Of a stretch of DNA of 64,000 nucleotides, positions 27,617 to 36,202 are shown piece after piece. Source of the DNA: Pyrodictiaceae archaeon (GTDB lineage Archaea; Thermoproteota; Thermoprotei_A; Sulfolobales; Pyrodictiaceae). Where the stretch lies: positions 62,001 through 126,000 of the forward strand of contig JALVSY010000016.1 of the NCBI GenBank assembly GCA_027036135.1, in the 5' to 3' direction. Below the pieces are notes generated by a model. It saw only the letters and a program-made list of their open reading frames with translations. It had not been told where the DNA came from and did no database searches. Within the stretch, counting starts at the first letter, position 1; every line of letters begins with the position of its first letter. A program made the position numbers and the translations under genes.

Positions 27617-27617
27617 A

Positions 27618-28649
27618 CTACTCTCCCTCCAATTCCTCTATGGCTAGTAAGAGGTCACTAAACAGAGTAGAAGCCGTGGCCCGGGGCCCGGCACCGGGCC
27701 CGTAGAGCGTTATGGGCTCAGCCTCCTCAGTGACTACCTCAGCTGCGTTCATTACGCCAGTGGTGTTCCAGAGAGAATCACTTGGCTCCAGCTCTGCTAA
27801 GCGGACAACTGGCTTATGCCCCATACATATATCGGCGATGTAGCGTAGTCGCCTACCCTCTCCTCTCAGCCTCTTTACTCGCTTCTCTATCCCGGGCTCA
27901 ATCCTATCCTCCACGTGTACCTCGTGGAGCCCTACTGGCGAACCCAGTGTACAGGACACTATAGCCGCCTTAGCAGCTAGGTCAAATCCATGAAGATCAA
28001 TGCTTGTATCGGGCTCTGCGTAGCCCCTTCTCTGAGCATCACTGATAGCCTCGGCTAGCGAGAGACCCTTCTCGATAAGGGTTAGAACGTAGTTGCTTGT
28101 ACCGTTGAGGGCACCTCTTACTCTCTTGACCCTGCGTCCCCGTAAACCATAGCGCAGCAAGTCTATGAGGGGCGTACCTGCCATTACTGTGGCCTTGTAG
28201 AATAATTTCTTACCCCACTTCGGGCCCAGGAGGGGTGCACAATTCATAGCTAGGGGCGCCTTATCAGCTGTTACAACAGCCCCTCCTCCCTCGAGGACTC
28301 GTCGGAGCCATTTGAGCTGAGGCGGCTCCTCGACATAGATGCTAGGAGTAATATCAACGAGTACATCTATACGGTCCAGCAGCTCGTCTACATGAAGCCC
28401 CTCGTGGCCCAGTCCTTGGTATCTTCCTAGCCCGCCTCGGGGCAAGCTGAGTGCCTCAAGAAGAACTTCTCTGCCTAGCCCATTCTCGTCAAGGATTACT
28501 CCCTTGCTATCAGCTATGAACACTATATTTACCCGATCCCATAGCCCGTGCTGGTCTCCCCTCTCTAGTAGTAGTCTTACGAATTCCCGCCCAACGTTCC
28601 CAAAACCAGCTATGCCTACGGAGAGCCTCGGGGCCAATGCCGCCAACAC
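27618..28649 (-). CDS. hom: Homoserine dehydrogenase
   Basis: Reduces aspartate semialdehyde to homoserine. The nucleotide-binding motif is VGIAGFGNVGREFVRLL; VVTADKAPLAMN and the family signature in LNGTSNYVLTLIEKGLSLAEAI and GYAEPDTSIDLHGFDLAAK follow. 343 residues without a C-terminal ACT domain, the short form common in archaea. It lies 13 bp after the threonine synthase stop. Confidence 0.95.
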   Translation of the reverse strand: MLAALAPRLSVGIAGFGNVGREFVRLLLERGDQHGLWDRVNIVFIADSKGVILDENGLGREVLLEALSLPRGGLGRYQGLGHEGLHVDELLDRIDVLVDITPSIYVEEPPQLKWLRRVLEGGGAVVTADKAPLAMNCAPLLGPKWGKKLFYKATVMAGTPLIDLLRYGLRGRRVKRVRGALNGTSNYVLTLIEKGLSLAEAISDAQRRGYAEPDTSIDLHGFDLAAKAAIVSCTLGSPVGLHEVHVEDRIEPGIEKRVKRLRGEGRRLRYIADICMGHKPVVRLAELEPSDSLWNTTGVMNAAEVVTEEAEPITLYGPGAGPRATASTLFSDLLLAIEELEGE

Positions 28650-28662
28650 CTCTTTTATTAAT

Positions 28663-29793
28663 TCAACTCTCCGAGGGGGCCCCTAGCCTGCTTACTATTC
28701 TTGAAGCCTCCTCGGGATTCCTGGCTATAAGTCTTATAGTATCGGCCTTCATCATCGCGTCCGGGTCTTTTAGCCCATGCCCAGTAAGCACTATGACTAC
28801 TGTCTCCCCCCTCTCTATGAAACCGTCCCCGACTAGGCGAAGCAACCCGGCCAGGCTAGCCGCACTTGCCGGCTCCACAGCTATTCCTTCCCGCCTAGCT
28901 AGTAGGCGCTGAGCACTGAGAATCTCCTCGTCACTAACATCGATGAACACGCCGTTGCTCTCCTCTACCGCTCTTAGAGCCTTTGGCCAGTTAATCGGCT
29001 TACCAATACGTATAGCCGTAGCCACGGTCTCTGGGTGCTCAAAGACAACTGGCTCCCTGAGACCCTTCCTCCAAGCAGAAGCTAGTGGCGCTGCACCACT
29101 GGCCTGTATACCTGCCAGCCTAGGGAGCCTATCTATTAGCCCATAGCGGTGTAGCTCCCGGAACCCTTTCCATATAGCCGATATGTTGCCAGCATTGCCT
29201 ACAGGTACAACGACCCAGTCAGGGACGAAGCCAAGCTGCTCAACTATCTCGAACGCTATTGTCTTCTGGCCCTCGAGCCTCCACGGGTTGAAGCTGTTAA
29301 GGGGATAGAGCTGCCTATTCCTACGAGTAGCCTCCATAACAGCCTCTAGTGCTTTGTCGAAGCTCCCCTCTACCTCTACTATCACTGCCCCATAGAGTAT
29401 GCTCTGGGCCAGCTTACCTAGAGCAATCTTGCCCCGGGGAACAACGATGACTACCTTCATTCCTGCTCGCACAGCATACGCGGCAGCGCTTGAAGCGGTA
29501 TTCCCGGTACTAGCGACAATAACTGCTCGCGCGCCAATACTCCTCGCTAGAGTAACAGCAACGGTCATTCCACGATCCTTGAAACTACCAGTGGGGTTTA
29601 CTCCCTCGTTCTTAGCGAATACTGATACTCCTCTCAGCTCCTCGATTCTATTCAGCCTAGTTAGGGGAGTAGCTCCCTCGCCCAGGCTTATTGGAACAGC
29701 TCCCCTAGGAACTGGTAGTAGTTCACGGTACCTCCATACTCCTGGGCTCCTCTTGCTCCATTGCTCCCAGCTAGGCGGCGCAATGGGCTCCAC
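28663..29793 (-). CDS. thrC: Threonine synthase (N-terminal start unresolved)
   Basis: PLP enzyme making threonine from phosphohomoserine. The PLP lysine is in GSFKDRGMTVAVTLA, followed by ASTGNTASSAAAYA and VPVGNAGNISAIWKGF. GTG 29793 gives 376 residues, but the same frame is open upstream to 29976 and encodes a family-typical zinc ribbon (LRCIKCG and LLCPRCGGLLEVV). No ATG, GTG or TTG lies in that extension. The real start is thus either a rare codon, or a start in another frame with a lesion near 29920-29947. Confidence 0.9.
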   Translation of the reverse strand: MEPIAPPSWEQWSKRSPGVWRYRELLPVPRGAVPISLGEGATPLTRLNRIEELRGVSVFAKNEGVNPTGSFKDRGMTVAVTLARSIGARAVIVASTGNTASSAAAYAVRAGMKVVIVVPRGKIALGKLAQSILYGAVIVEVEGSFDKALEAVMEATRRNRQLYPLNSFNPWRLEGQKTIAFEIVEQLGFVPDWVVVPVGNAGNISAIWKGFRELHRYGLIDRLPRLAGIQASGAAPLASAWRKGLREPVVFEHPETVATAIRIGKPINWPKALRAVEESNGVFIDVSDEEILSAQRLLARREGIAVEPASAASLAGLLRLVGDGFIERGETVVIVLTGHGLKDPDAMMKADTIRLIARNPEEASRIVSRLGAPSES

Positions 29794-29992
29794 TACGACC
29801 TCTAGGAGGCCTCCACAACGGGGGCAGAGAAGGAGCCTAGGAGAAGGCTCATAGACATGGCCGCACTTTATGCATCTAAGCCTTACCCGCTTGTCTCCAA
29901 AGGAGAGCCCTTGCGCTAACTCATACTCGTATCCAAGCGGTTCACCGACAAACCCTTCGCCGAGGTAACCAGGTATTTAAGAGTTGCCCCAC

Positions 29993-31099
29993 CTAACTTT
30001 CCCGCAGCACAAGTGAGAGTTCATCACGGAGGTACTCGAAGCTCTCCAGGCCAACACTTAGGCGCACGAGCCCCGGGGTTATGCCAAGTCTCTTCTTCTC
30101 CTCGTCGCTTAGCCACCTATGACTACTAGTAAATGGGTACGAAGCTATGGAGTCAACAGCTCCCAGGCTAGGCCCGGGCATTATGCCTCTAAGTCTCTGG
30201 AGGACCCTCTTGGCTCTCTCCGAGCTACCGGTATCAAACGAGAGTACGCCACCATAGGTTCCGCCAAAGAGCTTAGACGCCGTAGAATGGTCTGGGTGAC
30301 TGGGCAGGCCGGGGTAGTATACCTTCTCAACGAGTCCGCTCTCCTCCAGCCACTGGGCAAGCCGCATAGCTGTCTCCGAGGCTTGTTTTACTCGTACCTC
30401 GAGGGTCTTGAGCCCCCTATAGGCTAGGTAAGCATCTACTGGCTGAAGAATACTGCCTAGCAGTCTTCTCCACTCCCAGAGACTCCTATGAAGCTCCTCG
30501 TCCACGGAGCCTATGAAGCCTCCTAGGACATCATTGTGCCCCGAGATGTACTTTGTAAGGCTCTCTACAACAACGGCTCCTAGGCTACTGGGCCTATATA
30601 TCACCGGAGTGGCGAACGTGTTATCAACAACTAGTATGCAATCACTCCTTGTACACTCCCTGCTTATCTCGGGTAGTGGTGGGACACGGAGAGTAGGATT
30701 AGCCATTGTCTCCACGAGAACCATGTCAACTTTCTCGATGAGAGCAAGTAGCTCATCCCATGGAGGTCCTGCAAGGAGTAATCCTTTGCCCAGTAGCTTC
30801 TCGGCTAGCTGCCTCGTAGAGCCATAAACGAGCCTAGAGACAAGTACTCGTTTACCCCTAGAAACAGCCTCGTGAAACAATGCTGAGAGAGCAGCCATGC
30901 CGGTATTGAACGCTAGCCCGTAACGGGTCTCCTCGATGCAGGAGAGAACACGCTCAAGAAGCATAGTGGTTGGGTTATTTTCCCGCCCATACTTGACCTC
31001 CGCTAGAGGGTCGTGGAACTCGCCAAGGTAGCGGTAAACCACCGATAAGTGCAACGGTGGAACCGCCTCGTCTCCCCGAGGGAAACACCGCTCAAACAC
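29993..31099 (-). CDS. Cys/Met metabolism PLP enzyme (cystathionine gamma-synthase-like)
   Basis: 368 residues of the MetB/MetC/MetZ family: YGRENNPTTMLLE near the start, VDNTFATPVIYRPSSLGA, and the PLP lysine in VESLTKYISGHNDVLGG. It lies between homoserine kinase and threonine synthase, so phosphohomoserine or homoserine is its likely partner substrate, which suggests a synthase of cystathionine or homocysteine. Lyase activity cannot be excluded by motifs. Confidence 0.85.
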   Translation of the reverse strand: MFERCFPRGDEAVPPLHLSVVYRYLGEFHDPLAEVKYGRENNPTTMLLERVLSCIEETRYGLAFNTGMAALSALFHEAVSRGKRVLVSRLVYGSTRQLAEKLLGKGLLLAGPPWDELLALIEKVDMVLVETMANPTLRVPPLPEISRECTRSDCILVVDNTFATPVIYRPSSLGAVVVESLTKYISGHNDVLGGFIGSVDEELHRSLWEWRRLLGSILQPVDAYLAYRGLKTLEVRVKQASETAMRLAQWLEESGLVEKVYYPGLPSHPDHSTASKLFGGTYGGVLSFDTGSSERAKRVLQRLRGIMPGPSLGAVDSIASYPFTSSHRWLSDEEKKRLGITPGLVRLSVGLESFEYLRDELSLVLRES

Positions 31100-31108
31100 T
31101 TTCCCTTC

Positions 31109-32098
31109 TCACCCCGTGCTCTTCACAAGCTCCAGGGCCCCTGGAGCCAGTGTGGCTATCCTTGTCTCGGCATCGCCCCCACACTCCCTGTAAGCATCTA
31201 GCATCGCCCTAGCTATCATTGATGCCCTTGTCTCGCTCCACGCCAACGCTATCATACTTGGCCCGGCACCGCTAAGCGATACCCCCGGCGCTCCCACCGA
31301 GAGCGCTGCCTCACGGACAGCCCAGTAGCAGTCAACGTACCGAGACCTGGCTCTCTCAATGATCTCATCGCTCATCATGAGCTCCCCGACTAGCTCCAAG
31401 TCGCCCTCAAGCAACGCTAGAACCATTAATGCGGTCTTGCCACCAAAGTTCCTAGCAGCCAGGGAGACCTCAACGCTACGCGGAATAACCGAGCGCATAA
31501 ACCTAGTCTTTTGCTTCCGGGGAGCTCTGCTGGGCACGAGTATAGCAAAGAAGAGGGGCTTGCTTGGCCGTACCTGCTTAGCGACAAGCCGGTTACCAAT
31601 AGTGGTTACTAGAACGAAGCCACCTAGCAGACTAGCAGCAACGTTGTCAAAATGCGGTGTACCAGCGGCCACGGTCTCGCCAAGCCCCGCTACATAGACT
31701 AGCTCGCTTCTAGTTATCCTCTGTCCAAGTATGCTGCTCAAGGCGGCCACGGTGGCAGCCGCAGAGGCACCACTACTGCCAAGCCCGCGGCCTGGAGGCA
31801 CGCCTTTGTATACGCTTAGCTCTACTCGACCCCCGAAACCGAGCCTGCTCAGCAGCTCCTCGGCGGCTCGCTGGGCAGAGGCCGCTCCACCGCTTCCTTC
31901 AGCAAAGGGCCCAACAACCTTCACCACCTCAACGCCCTGGTTCTTTTTCTCGTCATAGCAGGCAGTAACCTCGTCATAGTAACTAGTATGAGCTACAGCT
32001 AGTACATCAAATCCTGGACCAAGATTAGCACTGCTCGAATATGCTCGAGCGCTCGCACACATTGCTGGCACTTTGAGATTAGACCCCCTCTTTACCAA
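31109..32098 (-). CDS. thrB: Homoserine kinase
   Basis: GHMP kinase that makes phosphohomoserine. The N-terminal SSANLGPGFDVLAVA and the ATP loop PPGRGLGSSGASAAATVAAL are diagnostic; GVSLSGAGPSMIAL is the third motif. 329 residues from ATG 32098; an in-frame ATG 12 codons on, just ahead of the conserved SSANLGPG, would fit the usual length better. First gene of the aspartate-family operon thrB-metB-like-thrC-hom-lysC-asd. Confidence 0.94.
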   Translation of the reverse strand: MVKRGSNLKVPAMCASARAYSSSANLGPGFDVLAVAHTSYYDEVTACYDEKKNQGVEVVKVVGPFAEGSGGAASAQRAAEELLSRLGFGGRVELSVYKGVPPGRGLGSSGASAAATVAALSSILGQRITRSELVYVAGLGETVAAGTPHFDNVAASLLGGFVLVTTIGNRLVAKQVRPSKPLFFAILVPSRAPRKQKTRFMRSVIPRSVEVSLAARNFGGKTALMVLALLEGDLELVGELMMSDEIIERARSRYVDCYWAVREAALSVGAPGVSLSGAGPSMIALAWSETRASMIARAMLDAYRECGGDAETRIATLAPGALELVKSTG

Positions 32099-32247
32099 TA
32101 GAGCACGCCAGTAACATTAATAGCGCGGCATCTGCTTATGTCTTGTTGCTTGTTATAGATGATTTCTTTTACTTCACTGCATAGAAACGCTAACTATATT
32201 AACTGGCCAGTTGGTCTACATGAATAGACTACTAGGTGCATGGTAAG

Positions 32248-33420
32248 ATGAGTAACGCGGTAATAGAGAGAATAAAGGGCATGAGCGTTGCGTGGTTCTC
32301 GTTCAACCTAGCAACCTCAGCAATAATATTATCCAGCTTTATTTTAGGCTTCATAGATCATATAGGATTGTTAATCGACTTAGCAAAGGTATTAGCAATA
32401 ATAAACTCTGCAGTCTTCGTATTTATAGTTGTACTGTATTCGATACGAGTGATCATTGGATGGCAGAGCTTCAAGGCGCTTCTTCGCAACCCGGTACAGG
32501 GCCCCTTCCTAACAGTAATATCTATAGCAACGATGGTTCTATCTCTTGACTGGAGCCTTGTCCTGCACAACATAATGATAGCCACTGTACTCTTTTATAC
32601 AGGATTAATCCTACATACGATATTGTTCTTAACGGTTATGTACTACCTCGAAAGACATCAAGGTATTGAAATACACTACATGAATCCTAGCTGGTACATG
32701 CCAGCCGTAGGCAACGTGCTAGCACCATTCGTTGGCATGGTGCTTGTGGCAAAGGGTATACCGGTTCCCAGAAGCCTCCTCGGAATCTATCTTGGAACAG
32801 GAACCATAATGTGGCTTGCGTTGTTCGCTATATGGCTATACAGAGCAATATTCTATTCCCCGCAGCCAGCAAGACTTATGGCAACGATGTGGATAAACCT
32901 GGCGCCACCAGCTGTAATACCATTGTCCTATGAAGCCCTGCTGGGGTTTACCCCAAGGGTTTACCGAGAACTCTTTAGAGAAGCGATGAAGAGTCCGGTA
33001 AGCCCCTTAGCTGTTAAGCTACTTATCGATATGTATGACTTGTTCTATTACACGTTCTGGGGCACGGCAGGTTTTCTCTTCGCCCTAGTAATGATATTGA
33101 CAATAGGGTATTTCGCAAGGAAAGAAATAGAGTTCGCTGAAAGTTGGTGGGCGTTCACATTCCCTCTAGCCGCGTACGTAATATCTACTGTCCATCTCTA
33201 TCTGCATCATCCTAGCGAGCACTGGTTGCTATACTATGCATGGTTCCTCTATATACTAACATGGATATCCTATATAGTGACGACGAGTCTGAGCATATAC
33301 TACGGATACGAAGAGACGGTAAAGAAGGTACCTAAGGAGAGGCTACCGCCGGCTGCAAGACCTTTATCAGAGGATCTAACCAAAGAGAATAGCAAGAAAA
33401 ATGGTAAGTATAAGGAGTAA
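32248..33420 (+). CDS. TDT/SLAC1 family transporter (C4-dicarboxylate/malic acid type)
   Basis: Integral membrane protein with about ten hydrophobic segments, resembling the tellurite-resistance/dicarboxylate transporter (TDT) family that includes yeast Mae1 and plant SLAC1. Features include NLATSAIILSSFILGF in helix 1, the middle block NPSWYMPAVGNVLAPFVGMV, and a final helix pair around FPLAAYVIST. ATG 32248 is preferred to GTG 32236. A charged tail of about 35 residues ends the protein. It is 90 bp upstream of malic enzyme on the same strand, which supports malate or a related dicarboxylate as cargo. Substrate and direction are inference. Confidence 0.75.
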   Translation: MSNAVIERIKGMSVAWFSFNLATSAIILSSFILGFIDHIGLLIDLAKVLAIINSAVFVFIVVLYSIRVIIGWQSFKALLRNPVQGPFLTVISIATMVLSLDWSLVLHNIMIATVLFYTGLILHTILFLTVMYYLERHQGIEIHYMNPSWYMPAVGNVLAPFVGMVLVAKGIPVPRSLLGIYLGTGTIMWLALFAIWLYRAIFYSPQPARLMATMWINLAPPAVIPLSYEALLGFTPRVYRELFREAMKSPVSPLAVKLLIDMYDLFYYTFWGTAGFLFALVMILTIGYFARKEIEFAESWWAFTFPLAAYVISTVHLYLHHPSEHWLLYYAWFLYILTWISYIVTTSLSIYYGYEETVKKVPKERLPPAARPLSEDLTKENSKKNGKYKE

Positions 33421-33510
33421 TTCTGTTTCTCCGGTACGGCGCAATACGTTTTAGGCCTTCAGCTTCCTCATTATCTCCATGGATGCGTTCGTTGGGGTGT
33501 ATGTGTCGTA

Positions 33511-34902
33511 ATGGGTGAAGAGCGCAAGACTATTGACTGGTATGAGTTTGCTCGTCGTCTCCACAAGTTCTATGAGGGGAAAATAGAGGTTCTCCCAAAG
33601 GTCCCCATAGGCAAGATGGACTACTACTCGATCTGGTACACTCCTGGCGTGGCTGGGCCAGCGAAGGATGATGCCGAGAACCCGGACGAGACTTTTCATA
33701 ATACATGGAGATGGAACGCCATAGCGGTTGTTAGTGATGGTACACGTGTACTCGGGCTTGGGAAGATAGGGCCTGAGGGAGCCCTACCCGTAATGGAGGG
33801 TAAGGCTCTTCTCTTCAAGGGCCTTGGAGGCGTAGACGCTATTCCCCTCGTGCACCGTGCACGTGACCCAGAGAAATTCCTGGAACTCCTAGAGCTCATA
33901 GAGCCTAGCTTCGGAGGCATAAACCTAGAAGATATCGAGAGCCCTAAGTGCTTCTACATACTCGACGAGGCGAGGAAGCGCCTCAACATCCCGGTGTGGC
34001 ATGACGATCAGCAAGGCACGGCAACAGTGACGCTGGCCGGCCTCATTAATGCAGCAAAGCTCACGGGAAGGGACCTTAGGAGGTCAAAGATAGTCCTAAT
34101 CGGCGCGGGTGCAGCGAACATCGCGCTATATAGGTTGTTAAAGGCTTATGGGGTCCCCCCGAAGAACATAACAGTTCTCGACTCCAAAGGGATACTGCAC
34201 CCCGGTAGACCCGATATAGAGAAGCTGAAGAAGGAGCATCCCTGGAAGTACCAGATAGCAATAGAGACCAACGGTGGCTGGAAAGGCCCAGTCGATGGCG
34301 GTATACCGGAGGCGCTGGACGGCGCCGAGATCGTCGTGGCCGCGTCGAGGCCAGGCCCTGGCGTGATTAAGAAAGAATGGGTAGCGAAAATGGAGAAGGA
34401 CGGAATACTATTCGCCGAGGCAAACCCTGTCCCGGAGATATGGCCCTGGGAAGCCAAGGAGGCAGGCGTCAAGGTGGTTGGCACTGGTCGCAGCGACTTC
34501 CCCAACCAAGTTAACAATAGCCTCGCCTTCCCGCCAATATTCCGCGGAGTACTAGACGTAAGAGCTAGGACAATAACCGATGAAATGGCAATAGCTGCTG
34601 CAGAGGCATTAGCCAAGTACGCCGAGGAGAAGGGCCTCCACGAGGACTATATACTCCCCACGATGGAGGAGTTTGATGTATTCCCAAGAGTAGCTGCAGC
34701 AACGGCCGCTAAGGCTGTCGAGCAGGGTGTGGCGAGGCTCAAGAGAAGCTATGAGGAAGAACTAGAGATAGCTGAGAAAATAATCAAGTCAACTCTCGAG
34801 AAGTATGAGACACTATACCGAGCTGGCCTTATCAAGGCGCTCCCAGAGGACATAGAGAGGGCTATAGAGGGCCTAAGGAAGCAGAGAGAATCGGGGCACT
34901 AA
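33511..34902 (+). CDS. Malic enzyme (malate dehydrogenase, decarboxylating)
   Basis: Oxidative decarboxylation of malate to pyruvate and CO2 with NAD(P). The N-terminal catalytic part has WYTPGVAGPAKD, GKALLFKGLGGVDAIPL (catalytic Lys), and the metal site NLEDIESPKCF plus VWHDDQQGTATVTLAGL. The cofactor domain starts IVLIGAGAANIALYRLL. 463 residues. ATG start after a short spacer from the transporter. The long C-terminal helix region (about 400-463) is highly charged. Confidence 0.93.
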   Translation: MGEERKTIDWYEFARRLHKFYEGKIEVLPKVPIGKMDYYSIWYTPGVAGPAKDDAENPDETFHNTWRWNAIAVVSDGTRVLGLGKIGPEGALPVMEGKALLFKGLGGVDAIPLVHRARDPEKFLELLELIEPSFGGINLEDIESPKCFYILDEARKRLNIPVWHDDQQGTATVTLAGLINAAKLTGRDLRRSKIVLIGAGAANIALYRLLKAYGVPPKNITVLDSKGILHPGRPDIEKLKKEHPWKYQIAIETNGGWKGPVDGGIPEALDGAEIVVAASRPGPGVIKKEWVAKMEKDGILFAEANPVPEIWPWEAKEAGVKVVGTGRSDFPNQVNNSLAFPPIFRGVLDVRARTITDEMAIAAAEALAKYAEEKGLHEDYILPTMEEFDVFPRVAAATAAKAVEQGVARLKRSYEEELEIAEKIIKSTLEKYETLYRAGLIKALPEDIERAIEGLRKQRESGH

Positions 34903-34954
34903 TTATCTAAAACTTTTCACATTTTACCTGCCCGGAGATCCTCTCGAGGAATGG

Positions 34955-36004
34955 GTGAACAAGGTATTTGTGCTCAAGCCGCAGTACCCGGACAAGCCCC
35001 CAGCCCGGGTCGATCCCGGGAAAGCAGTAATCAAGAAAGTGGAGCTAAATGAGCTTGTATTAGATAGGAAGCTGATAAGACAGCTAGTATCCCTTCTCTC
35101 CGAGGCCCATTACCGCATGGAGCCCGACTACATACTCACCTTGCTCGAGTCGACGACTCATAGGATATACTCGGTGATGCTAGAGGGCATACCGGTCGCC
35201 GTAGCCGATGTAACTGTGGAGAAACCAGAGTACCCGGAGAAAGCCAGGCTAAGCCTCAAGCTATTATCCATAGTGCTTGGCGAGGAGCCCGGGTTCTGTG
35301 CTGCACGTGTTGTCAGGATAGCTGTTCATCCCTCGTTGCAGCGCAGAGGCCTAGGCTCAAAGCTGCTAAGAGCCATAGAGGAGGACACGCTGAGAGAGGG
35401 CTGCACGGTCGTCACAGCTCTCTATGGTAGACACGATGTTATAGGGTTCTGGCTAAATAACAACTACAAGGTCTACTATATTAGCCCAAGGTTCAACAAG
35501 GTAACAGGTGAGAAGAACATAGCAGTAATCAAGCCACTAACACCAGGAGCAAGCAAGGTCGTGAACCAAGCCATTCGAGGCTTCACGAAGCACCTCCTCC
35601 TAGCCCTTCACAGTATCTACCGAGACGTAGCAGCCGAGAACATCGCTGACATAATAATGTCTACAACTAGTCTCGGGAAAGTACTCGGTATCGAACAAAA
35701 CCTAGAAGAGGTAAGGCACGCCCTACAAGTGCTAGGGACTGACAGGGAGCACCTAGAACAAGTAGCATCAACCATCTACTTAGCCGCTCTCTCCTCGCTA
35801 CCAGGCAGCGCCAAGAGACTCGCAAGAGACGAGCTAGTAGCACTAATAGCGTATATCCTCCAGGGGAAGCCACTAAACGATGTAGCCAATATACTGGGCT
35901 CACCACTACACGCTACACGGGAGAAAATAGCCCAAGCAGCAACAAAGCTGCTCCAATACATAGCCAATGAAGAAGCATCTCCACGCAGCACCGAGCCCCA
36001 CTAG
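34955..36004 (+). CDS. TmcA-like GNAT acetyltransferase lacking the helicase half
   Basis: 349 residues. The GNAT core resembles that of TmcA, the tRNA-Met cytidine acetyltransferase: ARVVRIAVHPSLQRRGLGSK (acetyl-CoA loop), then VIGFWLNNNYKVYYISPRFN, NKVTGEKNIAVIKPL, followed by the helical C-terminal domain that TmcA uses to contact tRNA. The usual N-terminal DUF1726 and Walker-type helicase domains are absent; upstream sequence is the end of malic enzyme, so this is a standalone protein and not a truncated reading. GTG start. It may acetylate RNA without ATP or work with a separate partner. Confidence 0.7.
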   Translation: MNKVFVLKPQYPDKPPARVDPGKAVIKKVELNELVLDRKLIRQLVSLLSEAHYRMEPDYILTLLESTTHRIYSVMLEGIPVAVADVTVEKPEYPEKARLSLKLLSIVLGEEPGFCAARVVRIAVHPSLQRRGLGSKLLRAIEEDTLREGCTVVTALYGRHDVIGFWLNNNYKVYYISPRFNKVTGEKNIAVIKPLTPGASKVVNQAIRGFTKHLLLALHSIYRDVAAENIADIIMSTTSLGKVLGIEQNLEEVRHALQVLGTDREHLEQVASTIYLAALSSLPGSAKRLARDELVALIAYILQGKPLNDVANILGSPLHATREKIAQAATKLLQYIANEEASPRSTEPH

Positions 36005-36202
36005 GCCGTGACGAGAGGGCAAGGTGCAGAGGCCCCTTATTTACCAAAAGCATTGAAAAGGGTCAAGTATTTATTATACTGAAAAACATAAATAATAAAA
36101 TATATAATATTATCCTAAAATAGGCTAAGTATCTTAATAAAAAGCAGCGATTGATAGCATTCAACTATTATACAAGATCGTTATGCTTTTCGTTTTCTAA
36201 GG

